Positions 14,943 to 21,057 of a stretch of DNA of 21,057 nucleotides are shown one piece after another. The position numbers and the translations under genes are program-made. Every line of letters begins with the position of its first letter. The stretch's first letter is position 1. The notes under the pieces were generated by a model. It was not told the origin of the DNA. It saw only the letters and a program-made list of their open reading frames with translations, and did not search any database. Where the stretch lies: NCBI GenBank assembly GCA_964194935.1, contig CAXMOL010000090.1, positions 1 through 21,057 of the forward strand. The letters are read 5' to 3'. This stretch comes from JACZWZ01 sp964194935. Lineage in GTDB: Bacteria; Actinomycetota; Acidimicrobiia; Spongiisociales; UBA11373.

Positions 14943-14970
14943 GAAGAAGCGTCATTCTGAGATCTAGACC

Positions 14971-14991
14971 GGAAAACGGAGAACGGAACAC
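14971..14991 (+). repeat. Degenerate heptanucleotide repeat in the dnaN-recF spacer
   Basis: Three 7-bp units, GGAAAAC, GGAGAAC and GGAACAC, related to the GGGAAAC block at 8166-8207. No palindromic module accompanies them. Confidence 0.6.
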
Positions 14992-15033
14992 ATAAATCCA
15001 TGAGATCCAACCGCGTATTTAAACCGCTGACTC

Positions 15034-16113
15034 CTACAACCTCACCGGCATCAGCAGGTACAAGAAGTCCTCGCCTTCGCCGCCCCGCAGCACACCCGGC
15101 TTCAACGGATCCAGCACATCCAAAGCGACAGTCTCTTCCTCTACTGCTGTGACGCCGTCGTTGAGGTAGCGGCTGTTGAAGGCGATCGTCATCTCTTCGC
15201 CGTTGTATTCGGCTTCGACATGCTCTGTTTCCCCGCCGACATCTTGACGGGACACACTGAGGTCGATGCCACTGGACGAAAGGCTGAGCCGAATCGGAAT
15301 GTGGTCCTCTGCGACCAAGGATGCACGATCGATCGCCGCCAACAAGGACTCTCGGCTGGCAACAAGCCGACTGGGATACGAATCCGGGATCAACTGCCGG
15401 TAGTTGGGAAAAGCACCCTCGATGAGCCGGGCCGTAAGCGTTCCTCGCTTGGAGGAGAAAGCAGCTTCACGGTCTCCCACGGCGACCCTGAGTTCGGGAG
15501 AACCCACGCTCCTGCTGAGTTCCTTGAGTGCTCGCACCGGGATCAGCCCCGAGAGGTCTGCGTCGACGGCCGGCACGTCACGAACCGCCAGGCGGTAGGA
15601 GTCTGTGGCTACGAGACGCAACTTGCCCTCCTCGTGCTCAAAGAACACCCCAGTGAGAATTGGGCGGGCGTCGTCAGCGCTGGCCGCAACCGAAACCTGA
15701 CTGAGCGCCGCCGCAAAAGCGGCCCCATCGACTTCCACTGCCTCCGTCAGATCGGGTTCTTCGAGCTTCGGGAACTCGTCGATGGCCAACTCCCTGAACC
15801 GGAACCTGGGGCCCCCTCCGGTGATTTCGATCTCACCCTCTTTCGCCTCGAGCACAACCGCTCCCGGGGGCAATTTCCGCACGGCCTCGGTGGCGAGTCG
15901 GGCCGGAATCACCGTTGATCCCTCCTCGATCACCTCCACCTCCAGCTCGGTTCGGGCCGTCACCTCGAGATCCGTTCCAGTCACCCGCATCGTCTTGCCG
16001 GTGACTTCGACCAAGACGCCCTGCAGGATTGGGAGAGGAGAACGCGTCCCGACGGCGCGCCCGGCCCGGCTCAGCACATCAACGAGATCGTCTCGTTCAG
16101 CTCGGATACGCAC
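15034..16113 (-). CDS. dnaN: DNA polymerase III sliding clamp (beta subunit)
   Basis: The beta clamp, a ring-shaped dimer that tethers DNA polymerase III to the template. At 359 residues it is slightly short but complete. It begins MRIRAERDDLVDVLSRAGRAV and has the three repeated clamp domains: TVIPARLATEAVRKLP in domain 1, RPILTGVFFE and ATDSYRLAVRDV in domain 2, and ISFNSRYL-like IAFNSRYLNDGV with the C-terminal YLLMPVRL in domain 3. The GTG start is set by homology; only a modest AGGG lies upstream. It lies directly downstream of dnaA across a 197-bp spacer that looks like the origin. Confidence 0.97.
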   Translation of the reverse strand: MRIRAERDDLVDVLSRAGRAVGTRSPLPILQGVLVEVTGKTMRVTGTDLEVTARTELEVEVIEEGSTVIPARLATEAVRKLPPGAVVLEAKEGEIEITGGGPRFRFRELAIDEFPKLEEPDLTEAVEVDGAAFAAALSQVSVAASADDARPILTGVFFEHEEGKLRLVATDSYRLAVRDVPAVDADLSGLIPVRALKELSRSVGSPELRVAVGDREAAFSSKRGTLTARLIEGAFPNYRQLIPDSYPSRLVASRESLLAAIDRASLVAEDHIPIRLSLSSSGIDLSVSRQDVGGETEHVEAEYNGEEMTIAFNSRYLNDGVTAVEEETVALDVLDPLKPGVLRGGEGEDFLYLLMPVRL

Positions 16114-16140
16114 AGATTGTCCCTGCCCTTCTTACTGCTT

Positions 16141-16199
16141 TGTATTTCAAATGGATGTAGTAGTGGTAGTAGGGGGTGTGGACTGTGGATTGCTCCACA
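16141..16199 (+). other. Origin core: DnaA-trio, G-run and DnaA boxes (oriC)
   Basis: In the 197-bp dnaN-dnaA spacer (16114-16310) the plus strand reads AT-rich TGTATTTCAAATGGATG, then TAG TAG TGG TAG TAG (16158-16172), GGGG (16173-16176), then TGTGGACTG (16177-16185) and TGTGGATTG (16184-16192), then inverted TGCTCCACA (16191-16199). Tandem trios separated by a GC patch from DnaA boxes is the basal unwinding layout described for Bacillus subtilis. The boxes are imperfect. A weak TTGCCCACA lies at 16256-16264. Confidence 0.7.
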
Positions 16200-16310
16200 A
16201 AACCCCTGGTGAGGCGGTGTTTTTCTTATACATGGTCTGGGGAGAGAAACATGATTTGCCCACACGGTGAGAAAGCGGCGGTGGAGCAAGTGGACAAGTG
16301 AGAGAGTTGT

Positions 16311-17678
16311 TCACGGGGTTCTCCGCAGGCCTTGCATGAGGGCGGTGACCCGATCAAAGAGCAACTCGTCCTCTGTCATCAGACGACCAACGGTGTTGAT
16401 CCCGTGCAGAACTGTGGTGTGATCGCGTCCCCCAAAGATGACCCCGATCTTGGGAAGGGAAAGATCGGTCATCTCCCGGACTATGTACATGGCGATCTGG
16501 CGAGCGCGAGCGAGCGGCTGGTTGCGGCGGGGGCCCTCCAGGTCAGCGATGGAGAGACTGAAGGCCTCTGCTGTGGCTGCCAGGATCCGACCAGGGCTGA
16601 CCGGGGCGGTGCTATTGGCAGGACCGAGGTCCTGCAGCACGTCTTCGGCCATTTCCAGATTGATGGGTTGGTGGGTCAGGGCGGCGTACGCCGTTACCCG
16701 GGTGAGGGCTCCCTCCAGTTCCCGGATGTTGTCCACCACGCGACTGGCGATGAACTCGAGCACCGGTTCGGGGATCGGTTGTGGTGCGAACGCAGCATTC
16801 CTGCTCAAGATGGCGAGGCGAGTCTCGATATCCGGAGGCTGGATATCTGTGGTCAAACCCCATTCGAAACGGCTACGAATCCGGGCTTCGAGGCTGGTGA
16901 GGCTCTTGGGTGGGCGGTCGGCAGAGAACACCAACTGTTTGCCTGCCTCATAGAGGGAGTTGAATGTGTGGAAGAACTCTTCGAGGATCTGTTCCTTGCC
17001 CTCGAGAAACTGAACGTCATCGAGAAGGAAGATGTCGACGGTGCGGTACAGGGCCTTGAACTCGTCCATGCGCTTCTTGCGAATCCCGTCGATGAAATGA
17101 TTGAAGAATTCCTCGGATGACATGTAGGAGATCACTAGATCCGGATGCAGCAATTTGGAGTGCTGCGCCAGAGCGTGGAGGAGATGAGTTTTCCCCAGGC
17201 CGGAGCCGCCGTAGACGAACAGCGGGTTGTAGTTTCCGCCGGGTTGTTCGGCGATTGCCATCGCAGCCGCGTGGGCGAAGCGGTTTGATGGTCCGACCAC
17301 GAAGTTCTCGAACGAATACTTGGGTACGAAGCGCGATCCGGTCTCGGATTCGACCGGTGCCAGCGGCACGGTATTGAGGACATCGGGCTCCGGGTCTTCC
17401 TCGAGAAGAGGCTCATACGCTGGTTCGGCTGGTGCTGAGAGCTCGACCGATAGCCCGGAACCAAAGGCGATTCCTACGGCATCCTCAACGAGAGGTCTGA
17501 ATTTCTCATTTACCCAGCGCAGATGGAACTCGCTCGGAGCGGTGATATGAATGACGGTGTCGTCGATCGACTCCGGGCGGAGTCCGTCGAGCCAAGTCCT
17601 CCAGGTCACCGGAGTCACGTGTCCACGAAGGGTTTGTCGGAACTGTTCCCAGCTTTCAGCGGCGGGATGCGCTTCCAC
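16311..17678 (-). CDS. dnaA: Chromosomal replication initiator DnaA
   Basis: An AAA+ ATPase that binds DnaA boxes and opens the origin. It has 455 residues: domain I (about 1-80, WEQFRQTLRGHVTPVTWRTWL); a short acidic linker (about 82-112); domain III with Walker A GGSGLGKT (157-164), Walker B LLDDVQF, and the sensor/arginine-finger region SLEARIRSRFEWG; and domain IV with the DnaA-box-reading signature GGRDHTTVLHG. Domain II is short compared with Streptomyces. The GTG start at 17678 has GAGAGG upstream. DnaA boxes on both sides of the gene suggest autoregulation and origin function. Confidence 0.98.
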   Translation of the reverse strand: MEAHPAAESWEQFRQTLRGHVTPVTWRTWLDGLRPESIDDTVIHITAPSEFHLRWVNEKFRPLVEDAVGIAFGSGLSVELSAPAEPAYEPLLEEDPEPDVLNTVPLAPVESETGSRFVPKYSFENFVVGPSNRFAHAAAMAIAEQPGGNYNPLFVYGGSGLGKTHLLHALAQHSKLLHPDLVISYMSSEEFFNHFIDGIRKKRMDEFKALYRTVDIFLLDDVQFLEGKEQILEEFFHTFNSLYEAGKQLVFSADRPPKSLTSLEARIRSRFEWGLTTDIQPPDIETRLAILSRNAAFAPQPIPEPVLEFIASRVVDNIRELEGALTRVTAYAALTHQPINLEMAEDVLQDLGPANSTAPVSPGRILAATAEAFSLSIADLEGPRRNQPLARARQIAMYIVREMTDLSLPKIGVIFGGRDHTTVLHGINTVGRLMTEDELLFDRVTALMQGLRRTP

Positions 17679-17714
17679 TCTTTGCCTCTCAGTACCTTCG
17701 AACGACCAATTCTC

Positions 17715-17746
17715 TTCTCCACAGGGGTATCCACATCTGTGGAAAA
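17715..17746. promoter_or_regulatory. Cluster of three DnaA-box-like sites in the dnaA leader
   Basis: TTCTCCACA (17715-17723) and GTATCCACA (17727-17735) on the plus strand, then TGTGGAAAA (17738-17746), which is TTTTCCACA on the minus strand. The last two form a tight inverted pair. They lie 37-68 bases upstream of the dnaA start codon, suited to autoregulation. Confidence 0.75.
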
Positions 17747-17840
17747 CCCAGATCCTCCATCCCTGCGCCTCCCACGGGCTAGGTCAATCCCGTTCCGCCC
17801 GATGCGGAGAAGTGAGCGGGGAATCGACCCGGGACGGGCG

Positions 17841-17870
17841 AGTATATGGAGTGCTACCCGATGGTCACAA
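17841..17870 (-). promoter_or_regulatory. dnaA promoter
   Basis: Minus strand TTGTGA (17865-17870), 18-bp spacer, TATACT (17841-17846). The start of transcription would be near 17834, about 155 bases before the dnaA GTG. A consensus DnaA box lies 17 bp upstream of the -35 element. Confidence 0.65.
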
Positions 17871-17887
17871 GAACGACAAAACTGGGC

Positions 17888-17896
17888 TTATCCACA
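17888..17896 (+). promoter_or_regulatory. Consensus DnaA box
   Basis: TTATCCACA, an exact match to the classical DnaA box and the only perfect one I found in the window. Confidence 0.85.
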
Positions 17897-18006
17897 CCCA
17901 CCGGAGTGGAGGCTGATCGTCTATACCCTATGGAGCATAACGACTTTCGGCGATTTCTGACCTGGCCGAAAACGCCGCGCGGTGCCTGATCTATGTGGTG
18001 CAGGCC

Positions 18007-18036
18007 TTGACCTATCTTTCGCGACTCAAATACGTT
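18007..18036 (+). promoter_or_regulatory. Upstream rpmH promoter candidate
   Basis: TTGACC (18007-18012), 18-bp spacer, TACGTT (18031-18036). It precedes a stronger promoter 64 bp downstream. Confidence 0.45.
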
Positions 18037-18070
18037 TCTCGCGGCCAACCCCAAATGGCCCTATCTACCT

Positions 18071-18099
18071 TTGACAAGGCCGCCCACCCTCCGTAACCT
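18071..18099 (+). promoter_or_regulatory. Main rpmH operon promoter
   Basis: A perfect -35 TTGACA (18071-18076), 17-bp spacer and TAACCT (18094-18099). Transcription would begin near 18106, 37 bases before rpmH. It should drive rpmH-rnpA-yidD-yidC-jag. Confidence 0.75.
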
Positions 18100-18142
18100 C
18101 CCGGTCCGACGCACTCCCCCACTCTCTTCGGAGCGTCTCCTC

Positions 18143-18277
18143 ATGAAGCGCACGTATCAGCCAAACGTTCGACGCCGCAAGCGCAAGCACGGCTTCCGGA
18201 TTCGCATGCGAACCCGGGCCGGTCGCGACCTGCTCAAACGCCGTCGCCGCAAGGGCCGTCGCCGCCTCTCCGCGTAG
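18143..18277 (+). CDS. rpmH: 50S ribosomal protein L34
   Basis: L34, a small basic protein of the large ribosomal subunit. Its 44 residues, beginning MKRTYQPNVRRRKRKHGFR and continuing IRMRTRAGRDLLKRRRRKGRRRLSA, match the family over the full length. The ATG at 18143 has GGAG nine bases upstream (18130-18133); the frame extends further upstream but that is leader. First gene of the operon. The frame used by rnpA is open beneath rpmH from just after a TGA at 18144, which matters for the rnpA start problem. Confidence 0.98.
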   Translation: MKRTYQPNVRRRKRKHGFRIRMRTRAGRDLLKRRRRKGRRRLSA

Positions 18278-18323
18278 GGGCCGCTCCTACGCGTCACTTC
18301 GGAGCCGTTCTGACATTGGGAGG

Positions 18324-18599
18324 GTGCGCCGGACCGGAGTCCGGCGTCGGGTCGGCGGTATTACCGCCTTCACCGCACCCGGGTTGTCGGAAAGGTGTCG
18401 CGCCGCGTTCGTCTCAGGACGTGCGGTAGGGCCGGCGGTAAAGCGCAATCGCGCCAAGCGCCGCCTGCGAGAGGCACTCGCCCTGGCTCCGATCCGGGTG
18501 GGTCGCGACTATGTCGTGATCGCCACTTCGGTGGTGACGGAAGTTCCGTTTGAGGAACTGGTCGACTGGCTCACTCGTGCCGTGACCGAGGAGGACTGA
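18324..18599 (+). CDS. rnpA: Ribonuclease P protein component (5' end uncertain)
   Basis: The protein subunit of RNase P, which assists the catalytic RNA in trimming the 5' end of precursor tRNAs. The family RNR motif is clear (AVKRNRAKRRLREAL), followed by GRDYVVIATSVV. From GTG 18324 the product has 91 residues, short for the family. The same frame upstream (18279-18323) encodes GRSYASLRSRSDIGRV, which resembles the family N-terminus (LRxxxDFxxV), yet has no ATG, GTG, TTG or CTG. The GGGAGG before GTG 18324 touches the codon with no spacing. The true start may therefore be upstream, at a rare codon such as ATT 18315, or reached by frameshift. Confidence 0.9.
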   Translation: MRRTGVRRRVGGITAFTAPGLSERCRAAFVSGRAVGPAVKRNRAKRRLREALALAPIRVGRDYVVIATSVVTEVPFEELVDWLTRAVTEED

Positions 18600-18601
18600 A
18601 A

Positions 18602-18889
18602 TTGGCAGAGGAAGAGAGGAAACTGAGGCCATACCAGCCGGGCTGGTGGCTGCAGCGACTGATCCTCGCGTATCGCAAGGTGGTCTCCCCTGTATTGGGA
18701 CGCCGTTGCATATACCTGCCCACCTGTTCAGAGTATGCGTTCGATGCCATCGGGGAATGGGGAGCTCTCCGAGGCACGTGGATGGCCGTCAAGCGAGTCG
18801 GTCGCTGTAACCCGCTTAGAGAAGGTGGACTTGATCCTGTGCGGCGACGCACTGGTGAAACCACGAACGTCGAGTTGGAGGCACACTGA
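18602..18889 (+). CDS. yidD: Membrane protein insertion efficiency factor YidD
   Basis: A 95-residue YidD-family protein, thought to help YidC insert membrane proteins. It shows the family signature SPVLGRRCIYLPTCSEYAFDAI, with the two cysteines, then GALRGTWMAVKRVGRCNPLREGGLDPV. An amphipathic helix (WWLQRLILAYRKVV) precedes it. The start is TTG 18602, with GAGGA upstream in the rnpA tail. It lies two bases after the rnpA stop, and its own stop overlaps the yidC ATG (TGATG). The C-terminus carries about 20 extra residues. Confidence 0.94.
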   Translation: MAEEERKLRPYQPGWWLQRLILAYRKVVSPVLGRRCIYLPTCSEYAFDAIGEWGALRGTWMAVKRVGRCNPLREGGLDPVRRRTGETTNVELEAH

Positions 18890-19815
18890 TGTCTGCGATC
18901 TGGAATGGGATCCAGGAGATTCTCGGCGGAATCCTGACATTCTTCTACAGCGTTATACCAAATTTTGGCATAGCGATCATCTTGCTGACCGTGACGATCG
19001 GATTGTTGTTGTTCCGACTCACCTTGAAGCAGACGCGCTCGATGAAGGCGATGCAGGAGATCCAGCCGGAAATCAAGAAGATCCAGCGCGAACTAAAACA
19101 AGACAAGACGGCTCAACAGGCCGCAATGATGGAGTTGTACAAAGAAAAGGGCGTAAACCCGGCTGCCGGTTGTTTGCCCCTGATACTGCAGATGCCGATC
19201 TGGTTTGCGCTGTTCAGCGTGTTGAGGTCGTTTGCGTCGACCGAACCCCTGAAGTGGGTCACTGAGGGCAGCAACCTCGAGGCGGCCATCAAGTCTGGTA
19301 CGAAGCTGGGATTCTTGGGAATGGATCTCACCCGTACCCCCAGCGCGGTTGGGTTGGGAGAGACGACAACCGAAGGCGTTCAAGTGGCCGGCGACCTAGT
19401 CGCCGCAATCCCCTATTTCATCGCCATTATCTTGGTGATGGCGACGGCCTATTACCAGCAGAAGCAAACGATGTCCCGCAATAAGGACGCACCTCCCCAA
19501 CCGGGACAGGCCGTCATGAAGATTTTTCCATTTTTCTTCGGGTTTATCTCTTTCAATATGCCTGCAGGCCTGGTGGTGTACTTTGCTGCCAGCCAGATCT
19601 TCCGGATTGGCCAGCAGGCTCTGATTATCAACCTTGATGAAAAGCACGCCGAGAAGGCAGTGATAGAGGCGAAGGAAGCCAAGAAGAACAAGCCAGCAGC
19701 TCAACCGACCCCGACCGAGGACGCCGAGCCAGGAGACCCCATTGAGGACTCCGGGCCCAAACGTCGCCCCCAGGGGTCGAAAAAGAAGCGCGGCAATAAG
19801 CGGAGGAGAAGGTAG
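18889..19815 (+). CDS. yidC: Membrane protein insertase YidC (Oxa1 family)
   Basis: An insertase that integrates proteins into the cytoplasmic membrane, alone or with SecYEG. At 308 residues this is the short Gram-positive form without the large periplasmic domain. It has five predicted membrane segments, the groove arginine R43 (LLFRLTLKQTRSMKAMQ), a cytoplasmic hairpin (EIQPEIKKIQRELKQDK), NPAAGCLPLILQMPIWFALFSVL, and a last helix near NMPAGLVVYFAASQIF. The C-terminal tail (about 245-308) is strongly basic (GSKKKRGNKRRRR), as expected for ribosome contact. No lipobox is present. Coupled by 1-base overlaps to yidD and jag. Confidence 0.96.
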   Translation: MSAIWNGIQEILGGILTFFYSVIPNFGIAIILLTVTIGLLLFRLTLKQTRSMKAMQEIQPEIKKIQRELKQDKTAQQAAMMELYKEKGVNPAAGCLPLILQMPIWFALFSVLRSFASTEPLKWVTEGSNLEAAIKSGTKLGFLGMDLTRTPSAVGLGETTTEGVQVAGDLVAAIPYFIAIILVMATAYYQQKQTMSRNKDAPPQPGQAVMKIFPFFFGFISFNMPAGLVVYFAASQIFRIGQQALIINLDEKHAEKAVIEAKEAKKNKPAAQPTPTEDAEPGDPIEDSGPKRRPQGSKKKRGNKRRRR

Positions 19816-20804
19816 TGACCGGAGTCGAATGGGTTGAAGTCCGAAGCAAGGACGTGGAAAGCGCCGTCGCCGCTGCGGTGGAGGAATTGGGTCTCGAAGG
19901 CCCTGACGCTGCAGACATAGAGGTGTTGCAGAAATCGGAGCGCGGCTTTTTGGGCATGGGCGGCCAGGATGCGATCGTTCGGGTAAAGCCGAAGCAGTCA
20001 TCTGGCGGCAAAAGGCGTCGCGGGGGCAGAGGTCGAGGTAGCGGCAAGCCGGCGGGTGGCGGCTCGGGCGATTCTCGTAGTAGATCGCGGTCCTCGGAAG
20101 GCAAGGCGTCGGGTGGCGGCTCGGGCGATTCTCGTAGTAGATCGCGGTCCTCGGAAGGAACGACAAAGGCTGGGAACGGCTCGCGCTCAGAGGGGCGTGG
20201 TTCGGGGAAGAACTCGTCAGGCCGGTCACCGGACGCAAAGAAGGCCCGCACCGACCAACCTCGCCAGCAGCAACGCCCGCAGCGGGAGCCACGGCGCTCC
20301 AACGACTCTCAGCAAAAGAAGGAGCCCAAGGTGGAAGTGGAAGTCGATAGGGACGAACAGGCCACGATGGTCAAGGACTTCCTCACGGGACTCCTTGATG
20401 CCTTTGGGCTTGAGGGTGAGGTGCAGTGCACGGTCGAGGAGGACATAATCCTCGCCAACGTGACCGGCGAGCAGACCGAGGCGCTTGTCGGTGCCAAGGG
20501 AGCCATACTCCAGGCGATATTGGAGTTGTCGCGCACGATCGTGCAGCGCAAGTCACAAGCCGGTGCCCGCATCAGGCTCGACATCGGTGGTTACACCGAG
20601 CGCCGTCGCGAGGCACTACGGATCTACACCGGGCGGTTGGTCGAAAAGATCATGGAGGAGGGTGGCGAGATCATGCTTGAACCCATGAACGCCGCCGACC
20701 GCAAGGTGGTTCACGACGCAGCCGCCGATCTCGGAGGGGTAAAGACCTTCTCCGAGGGCGAGGAGCCGCGACGCTCGGTCGTGATCTCTCGGATCGAGGA
20801 GTGA
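19815..20804 (+). CDS. jag: RNA-binding protein Jag/KhpB
   Basis: A KH-R3H RNA-binding protein, linked in other bacteria to cell-shape and division control. Of 329 residues, the Jag_N domain is 1-56 (WVEVRSKDVESAVAAA...ERGFLGMGG). A low-complexity Gly/Ser/Arg linker covers about 62-170. The KH domain is about 182-255 with the loop GAKG (226-229), and the R3H domain about 265-329 with R296 and H300. The linker contains a 19-residue tandem duplication (80-98 and 99-117). The GTG start overlaps the yidC stop by one base (TAGTG) behind GGAGGAGAAGG. Last gene of the operon; rsmG, often next, is not in the following 250 bp. Confidence 0.95.
   Translation: MTGVEWVEVRSKDVESAVAAAVEELGLEGPDAADIEVLQKSERGFLGMGGQDAIVRVKPKQSSGGKRRRGGRGRGSGKPAGGGSGDSRSRSRSSEGKASGGGSGDSRSRSRSSEGTTKAGNGSRSEGRGSGKNSSGRSPDAKKARTDQPRQQQRPQREPRRSNDSQQKKEPKVEVEVDRDEQATMVKDFLTGLLDAFGLEGEVQCTVEEDIILANVTGEQTEALVGAKGAILQAILELSRTIVQRKSQAGARIRLDIGGYTERRREALRIYTGRLVEKIMEEGGEIMLEPMNAADRKVVHDAAADLGGVKTFSEGEEPRRSVVISRIEE
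20053..20158 (+). repeat. 57-bp tandem duplication inside the jag linker
   Basis: Two copies of an identical 49-bp stretch (20053-20101 and 20110-20158) at a 57-bp period, in frame, encoding GGGSGDSRSRSRSSEG twice. The identity extends to third codon positions, which indicates a recent duplication. Confidence 0.95.
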
Positions 20805-20825
20805 CCAGCCTCAGACAGTCGATGA

Positions 20826-20857
20826 GAGAGGGCCCCAACCGGGGCCCTCTCCTTTTT
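20826..20857 (+). terminator. Strong intrinsic terminator of the rpmH-jag operon
   Basis: An 11-bp perfect stem, GAGAGGGCCCC with GGGGCCCTCTC, a 4-base loop (AACC) and then CTTTTT, 22 bases after the jag stop. Confidence 0.95.
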
Positions 20858-20901
20858 GGTCCCGGGGACTCCCCCATCCTGGGTCTTAAGTCAGAAACCA
20901 C

Positions 20902-20946
20902 CCTCCCCTTTGGGGGGAGTCAACGGCGAAGCCGTTGGTAGGGGGC
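20902..20946 (+). repeat. Palindromic intergenic module I
   Basis: A complete plus-orientation copy: CTCCCCTTTGGGGGGAG, GTCA, inner hairpin CAACGGC-GAA-GCCGTTG (20921-20937), then GTAGGGGG. Its inner stem equals that of module C but the triloop is GAA rather than GGA. It lies just past the operon terminator. Confidence 0.8.
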
Positions 20947-21057
20947 TCTCAGCACCCCGAAGCGCCTCCGCATGGTGGTGTCGCCCTGCCGGGCGACCAT
21001 CTGTTTCGTTATGGCTGCGGCGTTCGGGTCCTGTTAGGCCCCGAAGGCGCCGTGTTT
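20947..21057. other. Unassigned end of window
   Basis: No gene is recognisable. A 7-bp inverted repeat, GTCGCCC-TGCC-GGGCGAC (20980-20997), is present. No parS-like site or start of rsmG is seen. Confidence 0.5.

Larger units (their letters stand above)
17679..18142. other. dnaA-rpmH intergenic region
   Basis: This 464-bp spacer between divergent dnaA and rpmH has no gene. It contains a DnaA-box cluster at 17715-17746, the dnaA promoter at 17841-17870, a consensus DnaA box at 17888-17896 and two tandem rpmH promoters at 18007-18099. It may form the second half of a bipartite origin. Confidence 0.8.

Noticed and set aside
19396..20292. 298-residue antisense frame opposite yidC and jag
   Set aside because: It is a shadow of two well-supported genes in GC-rich DNA with low-complexity Pro/Arg/Ser content.
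20947..21057. parS site, start of rsmG or tRNA at the window end
   Set aside because: No TGTTTCACGTGAAACA-like site, no tRNA arm pattern and no convincing reading frame.

Overview
The window (about 60% G+C by eye) is the replication-origin region of an actinobacterial chromosome. The evidence is gene order: gyrA, gyrB, a DUF721 gene, recF, dnaN and dnaA on the minus strand, divergent from rpmH, rnpA, yidD, yidC and jag on the plus strand. A DUF3566 membrane gene follows gyrA, as is usual in Actinomycetota. Frequent GTG starts, 1- to 4-base gene overlaps and -10 boxes placed for leaderless transcripts agree. The class may be Acidimicrobiia, but that is an impression and not shown by the sequence.

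Layout. 1-399: intergenic, with palindromic repeat modules. 400-2094: surE (+) convergent with a secreted M23 peptidase (-). 2190-3976: a DUF6529 membrane protein, a membrane-anchored cupredoxin and a VIT1/CCC1-type metal transporter (+). 4189-6892: a three-gene ABC importer (-) behind a cobalamin riboswitch (6970-7085), so very probably a vitamin B12 uptake operon (btuFCD). 7176-8050: a 41-residue membrane peptide coupled to an unrecognised protein. 8061-8261: a composite repeat locus. 8289-17678: the gyr/rec/dna block. 17679-18142: dnaA-rpmH spacer with DnaA boxes and promoters. 18143-20804: the rpmH-jag operon, ending in a strong terminator at 20826-20857. 20902-21057: another repeat module and unassigned DNA.

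The core genes start replication (DnaA, DnaN, RecF, the DUF721 protein), control supercoiling (GyrAB), and link tRNA processing and membrane-protein insertion (RnpA, YidD, YidC, Jag).

Most worth a second look: (1) a family of at least eight intergenic palindromic modules in which the inner stem sequence changes but is compensated, nearly always closed by a GNA triloop and preceded by GGAG, often as inverted pairs with degenerate 7-bp tandem repeats nearby; (2) an origin-unwinding layout between dnaN and dnaA (tandem TAG trios, a G-run, then DnaA boxes), plus a second DnaA-box cluster upstream of dnaA; (3) a B12 riboswitch whose expression platform can be read as three mutually exclusive hairpins controlling the Shine-Dalgarno site; (4) rnpA homology extending upstream of any usual start codon; (5) GyrA with HPHSND where HPHGDS/A is normal. 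I see no phage, IS, CRISPR or defence locus.
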